64,000 nt of DNA from assembly GCA_022113835.1 (NCBI GenBank), contig JAILWY010000014.1:10975501-11039500 (forward strand). The letters are read 5' to 3'. Shown here piece after piece: positions 47,311-61,751 of this stretch (its first letter is position 1; each line of letters opens with the position of its first letter). The translations under genes were made by a program, and so were the position numbers. The notes under the pieces are model-generated. The model did no database searches, was not told where the DNA came from, and was given only the letters and a program-made list of their open reading frames with translations. Source of the stretch: Atopsyche davidsoni. Its lineage: Eukaryota > Arthropoda > Insecta > Trichoptera > Hydrobiosidae.

Positions 47311-50252
47311 ATTTGGTGATTTACCGGAAATTCACTAATATACATGATTTTTTAAAATTCGTAATCGTTTATAAATTGCTGTCAAATATGAAGTAGGAAT
47401 TTTTGTGGTAAAGTTTTAACAAATGATTGATAGTATATATTTTTTTAGTAAAAAAAAAATTGTTGTTAACATATGTTGTAATAATACACCAAAAAAAAAA
47501 TGGCATCGATCAATTGCATATTCAGAACACAAAAAAGCTTGGAACTTAATATCATTATGAAAATCTTTATAAATAAAGTTTTTTTTTAAAGTTTCTATTT
47601 ATCATGTATTTTTCCATTAAGTGTTTAAATATAATATAAGCTATTAGAATGTCAAATGATTGAGTAAAGTGTTTCAACAAAAATGTGTGATTCTTCGGAA
47701 TCGGAGAACACTCCCCTTAAGGCGTCAGCTGCGCTGAATCGCTCAGCGATTGCGCGCTGTATGAGTTTGTAATGAATTGCAGATTGGCATAAATTGCAAA
47801 TAAAATTTATTTACATTTTATTAAAAAAAAAAAACAGTTTATTGTTGCTCGTTCGAACTGAGAGTTAATTTTAATTCCTATAATTAGAATTAAAATAAGC
47901 AGCGAACATACCTTAAATGTGATTTAAACTTGCCAATATAATTGCAAAATAATTTCTTTTTCGATATCGCTATAATGTGAATTTTTTTAATATTTTATGT
48001 TCATTAACACACACGCGTATTCCACATAACTAGAAAAACATTGAAAACCTTTTTAACAAATCTATCCCCAGCGTATATTTTTAGAAGTAAAAAATTATTT
48101 TTGATATTTTTTGGAGAACCCATTTCTTTTCTTAATTAACACCAAAACCAACAGTTAGTATTTTGTGCTTACCAAAGATCGATGGGAATAATGGGATTTT
48201 AATCGACGTTCGTCTCTTGTCTATGGGGCCTATGATGTGTTGCACCATTAGCGCAGTATTGCTATGTTATATTTTTTAGATAAACGGAGGCTGTGAAATA
48301 GGTTGTTATAATTCATATATATTGTTCTCTACAGCAGTTTGATGCAAGACTTTTACAATATTTTTCGATAGAATGACAATAATGTTACGCATTGTTTTTT
48401 TTGTAATTTACTGAGAACAAGGTGACCATTTTAATTGCGTTTAATGATTGTATAAGTTAATTATAATGAGATTGTTCCATTTTGGCCAAGTATTAGCGGC
48501 GGGGATATCGTTAAATATTTTTACTTTTTACTGAACCAGCAGGTACTAATAATTTTACTGAATACGGTTTGTGGATGATATATTTTTGTGTGAACAAAAA
48601 CACGGGCTATTTTCCCTACCTCATTAGAAACTGAAAATTATTAATTACAAAATAATGATATTTATTTCAGACTAATTTGTTTTTAATAGTTTTCACTTAA
48701 AAGTGTTTGAGCTTACACTGCCTTATCGACAGTTTGTAATAGTCGAGAGATATGCACCAAGTAATTTAAATAGCTTAGCGTCAATCTAGACTTAAACTGT
48801 AATACTTTTCAGGATAATATAGAGGATTTATGTTTTCATAGTATTCCAATTTATTTGGTTCTGATATAGTTGTAAATTACACACACAGTATTCAAATGAA
48901 ATATTATGAATATAAAAATAAGAATTAGAAAATCGTGTAATGTTCATTTGACTTTTAGGCATGCTGTATTTCGAAGGTGTTTATTAGATAGCAGCTTGCA
49001 ATCAATCAATCATAAAAAGGCTATCTACAATGTAGCAAGTACAGAGCTAGACATTTTATCTATTCTAACAACCCTTGGAGATGATAGGTCATATGTTGTA
49101 TTCTAGCCATGGGATATACATATATATATTTTTTAATAAAAACGCAAAATTACATATATAATATTATTTTTAATCGATGTTGCTGTAGTTGCATAGAAAT
49201 TTTATAATGGCACGGAGCACGCGTTGTTCGACTAGGAAGCGGTTTCCCCGACATTGCATGAAAAATTAGCGATGAAAAACGATTGGAAATTTGCATGGGG
49301 AGTTTTCTTTTCACCGAGCTCGCCGAGCGGAGAGAATAAAGAAATCGGCATGTATTTTGTGCTCAGTTAACTGTGCGTGAATTTTCGCAGCTCCGGGTAA
49401 AGAGTGTGATTGAAATTGCGTTTACAAGTAATTGATGGTTTCGTTTTATCTCCGTTAGAGTAGATCAGAGCAAAATCAGTTTACTGCTGCTTATGCAACC
49501 ATGCTTATGTTTATAAAACCATGAATGACGTACATGCTAGGGTGTTAATAATATTGTAGCTTGGGTCGGTCTGCATCACAAACAAGTTTTGATCCAGTAG
49601 CTCAAGGGGTTGAATTCTTTTAATTTTAAGCTTGCTCATAATTTTTTCCTTTATATTTCAAATTATATAATATTATTTTCCAATGAAAACCAAAATGCTG
49701 TTTACTTGATACGTTTCTTTTAAATTTTGTAGGGGATTTTTCAAGACAGCTTGTTCTTACAAGTTGTGTATAACAATATATACAACAATGAATATTTCGA
49801 TAATATAGCATCTTATCATTCATTGTAACTTATAAACTAATTAGAAATTTATAAATGTTTTTAAATTTTTGTATTATCAATTGTGTGAAATGTTAAGGTG
49901 AATTTTAATTGCTGCATAGAAAGAGAAAATGTTAATTTAGATATATTATACAATAATAATTAAGCTTGCTGGAGTGATTTTGTATTGAATAGATAATTTT
50001 TGATTACCACCTGAATAAATTATTATGAATACTGAATGACCCACTGAAATCATTTCACACTGACAAATGTACTCATTTAATACGCTTTCTTTGTAAGAAA
50101 AAAAAAAAGTAAATCAGACTACATATAATAAGTAAAAATAGTTGAATTTGTGAGTAATATATTTTACTCGAAGTAATGATCTTGTATCACATTTATTTTT
50201 ATTAATTATATGGATAAAGCATAATTCAAAATCTGCTTTAAACAAAATATTT
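47311..50252. other. AT-rich gene-poor stretch
   Basis: No gene recognised. A GC-richer segment at 49200-49470 has no clear ORF. The rest is AT-rich, with poly(A)/poly(T) runs. Confidence 0.45.
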
Positions 50253-50400
50253 ACTCTTGTTGAGGAACAAGGCATTTGATTCGTGAAGATCCATTATTAT
50301 AGTGATAAAAGTACCTTTGTATTTTGTCTTCACTTTGAGTTTATTAAAATTATTTGCATTACTAGTTTCGACCCAATACACTGGGTCATCATCAGATGCT
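50253..50400 (+). repeat. Dispersed repeat end (GGGTCATCATCAGATGC family), copy 2
   Basis: From TTGTTGAGGAACAAGGCATT to GGGTCATCATCAGATGC, matching 43705-43852. The internal GTACCTTTGTATTTTGTC block is the piece that occurs as the hairpin at 47229-47287. Confidence 0.55.
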
Positions 50401-53400
50401 ATATATATGAAATATTTACTATACAATCACTTGTTGAAAAATCTAGTTTTAAGTGTATGGAAATATATTTTAGAGGATTAGGTGCTATATTTGTACAATT
50501 AGCAGTGTGCTATGAGCCAGAAGTGGGCACGCATGTCGTCAATGAAACCCGCATTTTGGATTTTCATCTGTTATAAAGAGCAGCTTGTTCAGTAAATTCA
50601 ACAACATTTGACTTCCCCTGCATTCCCCTACAAATGTTAAATATCGCATGACAAATGTCATATTGTGTCGGATACGCATTGTTAATTCCATCTAACAATG
50701 TCGATGTAAGTTTTTAGATAAATTTATAATAGGTTAGTCATAAGGTTGGCGAGGAAAATTGATGATACGTTTTGAAAGATATATAAATTTCTTTGTCTTA
50801 AACATGCAGTCCATATTCATAATTTACGCCAGCCGCTGAGAAAATTATTTTTTTGAAATACGGTTTATATGTAAACAACCAGAAAAAATCTTCAATGTTT
50901 ATATTTGGGAATCAAATCTATATTTTTGGTTATCGTGGTTAATTAATAACCATTTCTTTTACTTGCCGATAATTTCAAACGTAATCAACATATCTGAAAT
51001 ATTTCTTCGTATAGGCTTATATGGATGCTGAATGGGATCATTTGAATATTAAAAAAAACATCTTATAAAATAAAGCATTTGCTTAAGGCTTTAATATCAT
51101 CGCATCGAAATATTCTTATCAATGTATTTCCACGCTTTATAGGCACATTAATTACAGGTAAAAAAAGATGCATTTCCTTGAAGCGTATGTCACCTTGTTT
51201 TTATTATTAAAAAAAACAGACTTATAGGCTGTGCATGTGCGGGATTTTTAAAGCTATACAAACAATGAAAGTTTAGTTTTGTTCAAAGTTTAGAAATTCA
51301 TTTACCAAGTGTACGATAATCCCACACAAAGTAAATTAATAGACATAAAATATTCATTTTGAAAAATAAAAGACAATTTACGAAATTAAGTATTTAAGAG
51401 CATGTTTATTGTCGTGACTATTTTCTCAACTTGGCACAGAATCTTCACATTGCCGGAATTCTATATAAATTATTTTAATCCTTTGAAACAGATTTTATGA
51501 CCCAGAAATACTTACCATAAAACTGTACCAGAATCCTTTTGCAAAAAAGATAAAAAAATCCCCAAACAATAACAATACTTTCAAATGAGTTAGTATTAAT
51601 ATATGTGCATATAAACTTGGTGACACTTGTAAAATTAGCTGTTATTACACTTGTAAAGCTATTTTTTTTTATAGCTATTGCTGTATTAGTGGCAGATCAA
51701 AAGCCCGGCACGACAGCCTCCGGTTAGTCTTCGGTAATGGAGCAGGCCTCTATGTCATTATCGAATTAAAATAATTCAGACATCGTGTTGCCTGTCGATG
51801 GTCTTGTGTGTGAGGAGTTAACAGCATATTTTCAATTTTTAAACGGAGAGAGTCTTAGAAATGTGGAAGGTCTCAAAGATGTCAATAATTTAACCTTTTA
51901 TAGAACAAGCCTTCTTTTCAATATTTTAGATTTTATAATTTTTTTATATTTTACAGTGTCTAGCACGTCCACGACAGACATACAATAAATATAAACAGCC
52001 GACATGCTACTAGACCATGAACATTTTTGTTTGTGACTACTTTCAACTTTCAATAGGTTTTTCAAACTTCGTTTTGTTGGTCCCCTTAATGGCAAAAGTA
52101 CTCACAAATAAAAAAAATCGTACTCTTATAAATTATTGGCTATTCATGTTTGTCGTTTAATGCGTCACCGTATCATATGAGATGAGACCTTGACTGCTAT
52201 TTCATACTCGTACCTAAATAACTAAGATTTATTTACGCATAAAAGTTCGTTAAAATTTTAATACATTTAAAATTAAATTTCCTTTTGGTTTTTCATTATT
52301 TTATTGATATTTAAATGTTCATACCTGTTGTTTAAATATGGTGTCTTACAAATTAAACCAGTCTGTCGTGGACTGTATCATCGCTGGCTCATAGCCCCGC
52401 GCCCGGTAAAGGGTTACGGCGGCAAGGAGAAAATGTTTCGATAAAATCCAAGAAATGTTATGTCACAACATCATGTCGGGAAGAAGCCAGGCATTCCTTT
52501 AATAGATACCGATTGCTCCGGCCAGGAGAATGCCGTGGGACCGGGTATAACTCAATACAAATTTGTAATAGATAATACACAAGCAATAAAGTAGGCACAA
52601 GCCTTTCTTAATTCAATGTTTACCTTTCTAACTACAACTTTTTTGTACTCTCATGTCATAAGCGACAGACCGGTTTAATTTGTAACACTCCATAGTTAAA
52701 TTAAATGAATAGCCTTTACCTTTCAACTCCAAAAAGTTCAGTCCCTTCAGGGATTTTGGTTGTATTGTTATGTGTCGTACAAAGGTGGTATGGTTATTTT
52801 GGTTACTTGTATATAAAATATTTCTTATGGAAACAATTAATCCGAAACCAAGGGCTGCAGTATCTCTGTACGTTGTCTTCAGTTGCATCCAATGGATAAT
52901 TATGCCAGTAAACGATATAACCATTGTGCAGCGGATCAGTTCCCACAGCAGAATCTCCTGTCTTATTTGTTAACATGATATAATGTATGTTTTTTTGTTC
53001 GATGGGAATTCTCATAGATTAATATCTCTCGTGATGTCTTTAGATAAAAGCGCAGATATTCTTTACAAGTGTAAAGATAAAATATACATATATTTAGTCA
53101 ATTAAATTTGAATTAACTGTGCATTAAAAACATAGACCAATTGTGGGTTAATCGAACGATACTTCTGCAAAATTTTAGTTGGAAATTAATCTAAGCATGT
53201 CACGGATAAGAAGATTCAGCGAATAACATCAATACCGTGCTATTGCTGTCTGTTTAGTATTTTAGATAACATTGAGGCAATGCAGAAAAACAAAGCTTCA
53301 TGTTTTACGGACTTTCTTTTTTTTCCGTGGGCTCTCCTTCGATTCCTGCTTAGCGATTAATGATCCACCGCTAACTTACCGTACATTTCAGCAATGATTT

Positions 53401-53617
53401 TGTATACAAGCATGCAATCGCGCCTGTATTGTGTGGTTGCTTTCACGCGATCAAATCGTGTTTTTCGTCCGGGAATGGACGACTTTCATTGCGATGCGCG
53501 GATTCTATTTCCCTGACATACCGCGGAGCCAAGCAGCTGTTTTGTTGCCCATTCTCGTACGGCGTTGGCTCAGGGCTGTCCCTCGCGGCCAAGGCACCCC
53601 CTGCTGATATTTTCTGA
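50401..53617. other. Gene-poor stretch
   Basis: AT-rich. GC-richer pockets lie at 51690-51760, 52370-52550 and 53400-53617. The last is open on the minus strand (GALAARDSPEPTPYENG...) and coding-like, but it has no clear exon borders because the LINE at 53618 cuts one side. No gene called. Confidence 0.35.
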
Positions 53618-53850
53618 GGATGACCTGAAGTCAGTGGCGAGACACCCACAGTTGATGAAGTCACTGGATGGCTTCTTGAAGCGAGTCATCGGAACCATAA
53701 AGAAGATAAACCAGGGGGTGTAGCTTCAGTCACTCCCATATATAGCACAATTTCGATCGACTAGTTTGGAAAGTTTCCCCAAATTGTGATGACAAACCTT
53801 GTACATAACAAGCAAGGTACCAAACCTATATAATTTTAAAAAAAAATTTT
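53618..53850 (+). mobile_element. R1-like LINE 3' end, copy 2
   Basis: From GATGACCTGAAGTCAGTGGC the frame reads DDLKSVARHPQLMKSLDGFL, then KRVIGTIKKINQGV and TAG at 53721-53723. A 3' UTR and an A-run follow. It is the same element as 23028-23616 on the opposite strand, but much more 5'-truncated. Here the last 37 codons are intact. Confidence 0.75.
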
Positions 53851-55017
53851 TTTTTTTTCTGAGGGAGACACAGATTTAATTTAATGCTTCAATTACAAGA
53901 ATATAACACATATTCTACTAGTTTGACTATTGAAATAATATTCTGTTTGAATAAATAATATTTCGGCGATTTGACCTTGAATTTTGTTTGGGGTTATGCG
54001 CGTGGATCCAGCCGAGGCGGACCGTCAGCGCTCAGATACCTCGCCCTAGCTATGCAGATTAGGAGATAGTAATCGATTGTCTGAGGGGAAAGAGTTTAAA
54101 CAAAAGGACGCGAGATGTCATTGTAGAGTTAACGAGAGATTTCAAATTAGCATTCGAGACCGGACATCCGTTTTTGAAATAAGGAGGCCACGGGAGCCAC
54201 AAGGAGACGACATTTGTTTCTCTGTTACTCCAGCTGGCACGCGAGATTGCGACAGCCCTATTTGGGCAGTTTACTTTATGAAAAATATCTACTTCTGGAG
54301 TAGAACACGCGAACCTGTTAGGGTAACACTTGAACACTAACAATGATCCTACGGCTTACACGTTTAATAAATAAAAATAAGCAGTATCGTTGACTTAAAG
54401 TATTATTTGTATTATCAGTTCACTGTCAATATATCTTGAAGAATTTAATGTGAAAAATGCAGCCATTCATATTATAAAAAAATCACAAGAGAGTAGACTT
54501 GAATTATTGTCATTTTCTCCTGCAAAAGAAAATTCTAAAACGATTTTCATTGAATATTAATCAGTTGTACTGCGTGATATAAGCCAATTAACTTTCAATA
54601 GTGAAATAATTATTTTTAAATGATCTAGAATTATAACTACGTACCTTCATGGTACAAGTTTTCAATTATTCATGAATATCATATAATTTATGATACATAT
54701 CATTTCAGGTTAACTTTTACCTAAACAAAATTAATTTGAAAAAAAATGTTTAATTTATAAACATATAAGTGCGTAACATATGTGTATACAAAATAACTTT
54801 TTATTATTACGTTCGTTATCAGAAAACTCATAATATTGCTTTAATTGTCATTACGATTATTGGTAAAATTAAAGAAATGTCACTTAAGTACCGACTTTTA
54901 AAAAAATAAATTTATATGTTTTATTTTAAGTCTTAATTTATTTAAAATGAAGATAATGAAAAAAAAATAATTAAAATTCTTTTAACTTCAAATTAATTTA
55001 TAAATAGAACCCTTGGG
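53851..55017. other. Gene-poor stretch with one GC-rich island
   Basis: A GC-rich island at 54000-54340 is open on both strands without a recognisable domain. The rest is AT-rich. Confidence 0.35.
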
Positions 55018-55020
55018 TAT

Positions 55021-55100
<80 letters not shown>

Positions 55101-55112
55101 ATATATATATAT
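55018..55112. repeat. (AC)n(AT)n compound microsatellite
   Basis: About 25 bp of AC dinucleotides run into about 70 bp of AT, with a short GTGTGT interruption near the end. Confidence 0.95.
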
Positions 55113-58100
55113 TGCACAGGTTATGTATTTTATAGTTAAAAACCAGTGTCGTTGTTAGTACCATGCAATCTGCATTCCGAGAAAGTCATCGATTAATAAA
55201 ATGTTAATAAAATCACACAAATAAATAATACGCATAATATCTAAAGTGTCGTTTCAGTATCTTCAGAATGTCGATATTTTTTTTTTTTTGAACGTATAAA
55301 AGTGCAATACCTAACAATTAAATTATGTGTGTTGCGATGCAATCTCATCGTGGGAAAGTTAAATGTTTTTCTCACCTTGGAGTGAAGTAAGAGATAAGCG
55401 CCTCGTTTCTAAGGCGGCCGATAAATGATTGTTTTTGCCGTATCGGAGGTCCCATCGCCAGCGCCCTGTGCTGCTATCGCCTCGATCTTGTTTCTTCGAC
55501 TCTCAACATACTCTGCACCATCCCAAGAGTCAAAATATATCACCAGCTTACACACAGTTTTAAGCTGGCTTCAAATCCAAAACACGACCATACGTGGAAA
55601 ACAAGAATCTTAATCAAAATGTAAAACAAAAGTTCTCTAGGAGGCAAGCAGTATGAGTTACTCAAAGGTAACAGATAAATTACAGAAGATCTTGTAGGAA
55701 GGGTGTTGTTTCTTGCAGGATTTTTTCTTCTTTGAGATTGGAAAGAAAAATAAATTGAAACAGCTTATTGCTCCACCTGAACTCGAATTCAAGACCCTTT
55801 TTTATATTGTCGGCCCCGGGAAGCGCTGTAGTACTACTTCCGGGTGCCGATAGCTGGTCATTGATTGTTTAAATACTATATACTATATATTATTGATTTT
55901 TTGTGAAGACCGTCTCACAGGAAGTACAATTTTGCCTATACAGGTTTTTTATTGGTGGATATTTTATTATAGATCCCACACAAATCACGATGATATTTTT
56001 CTGAGAATTTCTTTAATCATTTTTCAATATTTTAAAAAATGTACATAATCATTATCAACTATATATTATACTGTAAAACATGCACAAACATTTCATTCAT
56101 TCGTGAATGGGAGTTTCCCAGGAGCGCACTTTTCGCTGTTCCCCAGTCTGCCTCCCCCTCTCTTATATTCATCTCTGATATTCGTCCCTGACTATGCGCT
56201 GAAAAGCATAGAACATGGTGTCTCCTCGTGCACTTCAGGTCTTGATTCTCTTCAGGCCGTTCTTCTCGTGTCTGTAGGCTTCTTCTCAGGTCGGAGCTCT
56301 GGGGTCTAACTGGCGTTATCTCTCGAGCTCCTCCCTTTGGGTCCCAAGCTCGCTGAATTTGAGACCCCAAAATTGCTCACTTGCTTATCGACGAAACCAA
56401 TCCGGTTTCGATCATATAGCATTGAATAGGGTGTGCTTTAATAAGGGTGCGATGTTTATGACTGTCACCGGTTGCATTATTTAAATATCGCACCGGTAAA
56501 AATACACTTGTTTGATTTATTTTAATACCTGTATCTTGATTTACCTCTGTCTTGATTGGTTTTTTTTATTAATTTTAGAATCTTAATTTTCGATCTCGAT
56601 CGTTAAGCAATGTCGTTATTACTCTCACGCGTTTACGAGTTGACAAAGGCGTATAAATTTAATTCATTGCACGCACTTGGCAGGTCGTAGCTTGTAGCTG
56701 TCACATAGACACGACCCGGCAGACCGTAAATGCGAAATGAAGGTATTATTTTGAAGTAAAGTCGCGATCGAAACCAACTTATAATTTTTGCATTCTTATG
56801 CAACGGTTTTAATAACTCAGAGGCGTGCGGTAAGTTTTAATATGTAAATTATGCATGTGTAAAATTAGTTTTGATATTACGATACTTATTTATACTATCA
56901 TGTATTGTTTTTTTGCTTCTGAGATAGACTTATAGATTGAAAAGAAAATTTTATAGATTAGATAAAAAAGTAAACACAAAAAATAAATACATATTAACAA
57001 TAAAATTGCATGACTTTTGAACGTAAGAAAGCCTTTTGTATTTTTCTTAAACGCGTGGCACTCATTCTTTTTAACGTCTATCGTCTTTCATCACAAAAAA
57101 ATTATTGAGGCTAATATAATATTCTCCGAGGATAACCTGTATATTTTAATTAATTAGAACTGATCGCCTCTGGAAAATATTTGAACCAAAATATATACAG
57201 CTTTAGACATAAGAAAACGGCTGGATGCTCTCCAGGCAGATGCAAACTTATTATAAAGAAAATATATTCTTTCTCTTTATACAAAAAGCTTATTATATTT
57301 AAGCAAGCATTCAGCACTTTGCATTCCTTTTATGATATGACATACAGAGAATTCCGAGAAGTTGCTTATTGTTTTATAATTATGTTTATATGCTTTGCCG
57401 CATTATTTTAATTCACGATGACGTTAACAGATGTTTACTTAAATAAATATTCTTGTCTAGCAGTGGTGTGCACTCAATTTTAGTTAATTTTTGCAATCAA
57501 GTGCCAAATAGATTTAACAAATCGTGCGAGGTACTTATATGTAGACAAATGAATTGGATTGTAGAAAATAGAGCCAAATTTAATTATCTGTTAATGGTAA
57601 ATTGATTAGTTAGTTGAGTTAAAACCGATCTGGATATTTTAACTACAAATGAACAAACTAGTTGGAAAAAAGTGTACTCCCTTACTTCTAGGGCGGGTTT
57701 TGGAATTTGATTACTAATTATACTCTATTTGTCATAATTTAAAAAAAAACTTTTGTTAAAATAATTATTGATTTTTTTTTTATTAAACGCATTTGACGAT
57801 CGCTCTTAACGCAAGAAATTCAGAAACATAAGGTGGTGTACTTTTTACCTGTGCGACTTGAGACTAGGAACCCAAGTGCTAGGATGTCACGAGACAATGC
57901 ATGCAGTGCAGATATCTGCGCCTGCACTTCTGTATAGTCCGTCTCTCAGCTGTTAATTAGTCGAATCGCAGAGCGTCCGGGCCAGGGTTCGACTCCCGGT
58001 GAATGGGATCACGTGCGGCTCGCCACTTCTGGCCGGGCTAACGAACCAGAGGCAATTTGGGAGTAACGGGGATCCCGGCCGAGCTGAAGGCTTCTTGAAT

Positions 58101-59145
58101 TAATTTACGGAATCACTCCGCTTTACGGCCGTTTCCGCGTGCTAAGTGAAAAGGTGCTGCCAGACTGTGAACGCCGGTATATCTTACAACTGTTATTTTT
58201 TGTGCAGGCGCCGGACGCGGTTTAATTTAGAGCATTATAATGAATGAAAAAAAAAAACGATTTAACTTATTTTAAATGGAATTCTTTGTGTCATAAGAAA
58301 AGTTAATAAAACCACTTAAATGATTTTGCTAAGAACATTTTAGTAAGCCTAAACATTTGACTTATAAAATCATACAAATAAACCGCGCTAAGAGTAACCA
58401 AACTACCTGCTACATTTATTAAAAGCAGTGAAAATGGTTGTCGGTTTTTCTAAAACTTATCTATTCTATCTATATTTGTCATGTTTGTGATTTGAATTTC
58501 AGATTGAGTGTGATGTTTTCCGGTATATTTAAAGCTCAAGTATACTTTGAAAAGTCTCTCTTAATATTTCTTTATGTACTAGCTAGCAAATTTAAAGGGT
58601 GACAATTCAATAATAAAAAAATGTTAATACATGTATATAAATTTTAAATTAAACTGCGGCGATTACGTTATTTCCTTTATGGATTTAATAAGCGTTGCCC
58701 CCGGCTTAGGTAACATTCTTCAATATTTGCAATATTACCTCGGCGATTTAACCCGCGGCTTGACCCCGAGCTGTCAAATTATTCCGCTTCGAGCGTCTCG
58801 CCTACTACATTATGGGGCGAGGCCCGCGTTTATTTCCCTCGTTAGGGGCCATCATTTCTATTACTTATAAAGTAATCGGTCCGCTTCAAGTGTTGTTAAG
58901 CCGTCGACGATTCAGCCGACATCGCGTGCGTGGCTCGCGTGGCGCCCGGACAGAGACAGCGTCGACCCCGCTGGCGAGATGCCCATCTTTGTTTCATCTC
59001 TGATCGGAATTTATCGTACTTATGTTACTGGATTTGCAGAGATAGAATGACGCCTTGATTTAAATGCCAGGTCATCATTTCAAATGCACTCCCCGCCCCT
59101 GGTTGGGTACTTTGAAAAGCCGACCATTTGGACAATTTTACAATA
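55113..59145. other. Gene-poor stretch with GC-rich islands
   Basis: No gene recognised. GC-rich islands lie at about 55390-55510, 56110-56400, 57850-58200 and 58640-59010. The island at 57850-58200 contains GGTTCGACTCCCGG (about 57984), a B-box-like T-arm, but I could not build a full tRNA. At 55970-56015 there is a partial copy of the foldback arm of 24717-25122. Confidence 0.35.
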
Positions 59146-60208
59146 CACCCATACCTCGCTTTACGGCCTAGATACGTTCCACGAAACTTGGCCGCAAAGC
59201 GAAAAGCCGTATAAGGAATCAATTATTCTAATACAAATTCAATGAGATCGGTTCCAAATTTGTTAAATATGTAACACTTTTTACACATTCTGGCCATATT
59301 TTTTTCCAAACATGGTTCATTGTTGTTAATTTTAATTCCTTCCACGATTCACTGATGCTGTCAACAGCATCTTTGATGTTATAGTTTTTCCAAATTTTTT
59401 TAATTGAAGCTTTACTTTATAAGTTGTCGGAAAGTTCGACGTAGGTAATATGCCTTAAAAGTGGCTATTGCACCCTGATCCATTGGTTGGATCAGAGCTG
59501 TTGTATTTTTTATAAGGTACTCAATCATGACATCTTCAGATAGCTCGGATAAATTAGTAGGATGCCCTGGTGCATTATCCAAAATAAGCAAAGCCTTGTT
59601 GGTTAAGTTATTGTCTCGCAAATATTTTTTCACTTCTGTACAAAAGTGATTTTTGAACTAATCCTCAAAAGTAGTTTTAGTCATCCAAGCTTTCTTGTTG
59701 GATTTCCATATGACGGGTAATTGATTTTTATTTAGTCCTTTAAGAGTCTTGGAATGTGACATCTTCAGCAGATTTGCCGGTATCTCCATTCTTCAAAATT
59801 TCGAAAATACTTATAGCTTTGTTGTTATTACTCCGTTTGTTATTGTCCTCAATCCATATAATCAATAGTTAAAATAAGTATAATAAAAAAATACACATTA
59901 ATTTTTTTTAATTTGTACATACTTACATATGTACCTAAAATGTCCCAAATTATTTCCAATTTTTCCAGTTAATGTGTAACAATCAGTAATAATAAATATG
60001 TACATAAAACACTCACAGACAAGTCTAAACCAGCCACTCTATGAACACACACTGAATAACGCTCGTAAACAAAATAACATCGAAAAAAAGTTTTTTTGGC
60101 TGTTATAGCGAAACATTTTAGGCCGTATATCGAAAACGTGCCTTAATTGAAAAGGGCCGTTATAGCGAAAGGCCGTATAAAGAGCGGCCGTATAGCGAGG
60201 TATGGGTG
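59146..60208 (-). mobile_element. pogo/Tigger-like DNA transposon, degraded
   Basis: The element is bounded by inverted ends CACCCATACCTCGCT(T/A)TACGGCC at 59146-59168 and 60186-60208. Near the right end, phrases such as GGCCGTATA and GTTATAGCGAAA repeat. It is about 1.06 kb, shorter than an autonomous pogo-like element. It keeps only the DDE-domain part of the transposase on the minus strand, with frame breaks. The expected TA duplication is present on the left only, so the right one has probably mutated. Confidence 0.75.
59412..59633 (-). pseudogene. Tigger/CENP-B-like transposase DDE fragment
   Basis: The 73-residue frame contains LLILDNAPGHP (the catalytic D-N-A-P-G-H-P motif), TTALIQPMDQGAIATFKAYY and LRRTFRQL. 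These are hallmarks of pogo/Tigger (DDE_1) transposases. The upstream frame is shifted or interrupted between 59640 and 59830. The DNA-binding N-terminus is not evident. It lies inside the element with inverted ends at 59146 and 60208. Confidence 0.8.
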
Positions 60209-61751
60209 TGTTGCAATTGCAGTGATATCGGTGATATCAGTTACGAGAATTTTTGGGGTTGACTTCTTGAGGAAATCCTATGGTATTGTTATTAAGTTTC
60301 CATTTAAGAACCACCATATTTCGAGGTATCCGCGATGAAAATTTAGATCAGTAGGCAAAGCAGTATGCGAAAAGCTGTTATAGGCATAGTGTTGGTTTTA
60401 CTGCAAAACTGGTTTAACCGAATCACATCTAATACGGATTGGGTTGCCAATAAAATGTAAATGCTTATTTAATTAGAAAGTGGTTCGTTGAAGCTTTTAT
60501 TAAATTTACTTCTTTATAGAAAAAGCTGAACGCGTAGAGGTTTTTCTACTGATATTTAAATGGTAGGTAAGTCTTGGAAAGATTTCAATCGTTGGGTGAA
60601 CTATTTTTTGTTGTCCTGTTTGTGGTGAAGAGGTATTTGTAAAAATAAAAGTTTTACTGCAAGTTGTGAATTTAATTAACATTAACGATGTCTTGATTCA
60701 GCAGTAATTTAAAAGAAATAAATTCTCAAATCGTAAATTTTACCTTTGTTCTGGATGAAAAAAAAGGTAAATTTATTTGTTATTTATATTCAAGATTAGG
60801 TTCTGTTATTGCTGTTTATAGTAATGAAGCATTCTAAGTTTTAATTCCCCATTTTTATGCCTTGCTTTTGAAAGCCCGCCATTTTAATGGGATGAAATTG
60901 AAATGCGAGGAACTTATATTTTACAATGCCAATTCGGAATACACACTTTTATTGCGACGCAGTTGAATAAAACCCGCAGTTAAATAAAGTCAGTTTTCAA
61001 GACAAGAAAGAGTGGTTATTCGATATAGAGCTTTTCCTCTGAATACATATAACAATATTATTTAAAATGGTATGTTTTTTTAAATTATACCATTTAACCG
61101 TTTTTTTTAATCTTTATCTCACGTGCATCCAAGTTTAAATAATCCAAGCGAGAAGTATCAAACAATACAAATATATATAATTAGGAGGTTTTGGATTGAG
61201 GTAGCAATGAGCAAACGATTCGGAACGATCAGATGCACATGCGGAAATGTTAAGCTTTTTACGTGTCCATCATTTGCCTTTCTGTATCACAGATCACAGA
61301 TGTATCATAGATCACAAAAAACTACATCAGAGATGGTTGTTAATTATTGGGATATTGAAGATATTTCCTCTCCTTTGAACCAATTGGTTAAGATGAATTT
61401 AAGCCCAGCGCTTGTGGCTGGCAAGTAAACATATTCACTCCTAGGCCATGCAATTAAAGGTTTTATTTGCTAGCACTATTGAAATTATTAATATTGATTT
61501 CAAGCTTTGCTTCATCAGATGAATTTGACTTTATTTAGATTCTTCACTCAGCAGTATCCTGGGTTGCTTCAATTTGGAATTGTGATCCCATTCATAAAAA
61601 TGCTTCATTCTTTTTTCACACCAGCACCGGTTCGCTAGGTCTTCGTCTCTTTTTTTTATTTTTCATACAATCATCATTTATGGTTGTTTTATCCAATGAA
61701 TAAAAACCTAAGTGATTAAATTTAAAGGCGTCTCTAAGCTTTGGACATTTA
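60209..61751. other. AT-rich intergenic stretch
   Basis: No gene or element recognised; short ORFs only. Confidence 0.45.

Noticed and set aside
56059..56370. 103-codon minus-strand ORF in a GC-rich island
   Set aside because: It has no recognisable domain, exon border or start context. It might be LTR-element leader sequence, but this cannot be supported.
57970..58045. Possible tRNA gene around GGTTCGACTCCCGG
   Set aside because: The T-arm is imperfect, and no proper D-arm, anticodon arm or 7-bp acceptor stem can be built; more likely a SINE remnant or chance.
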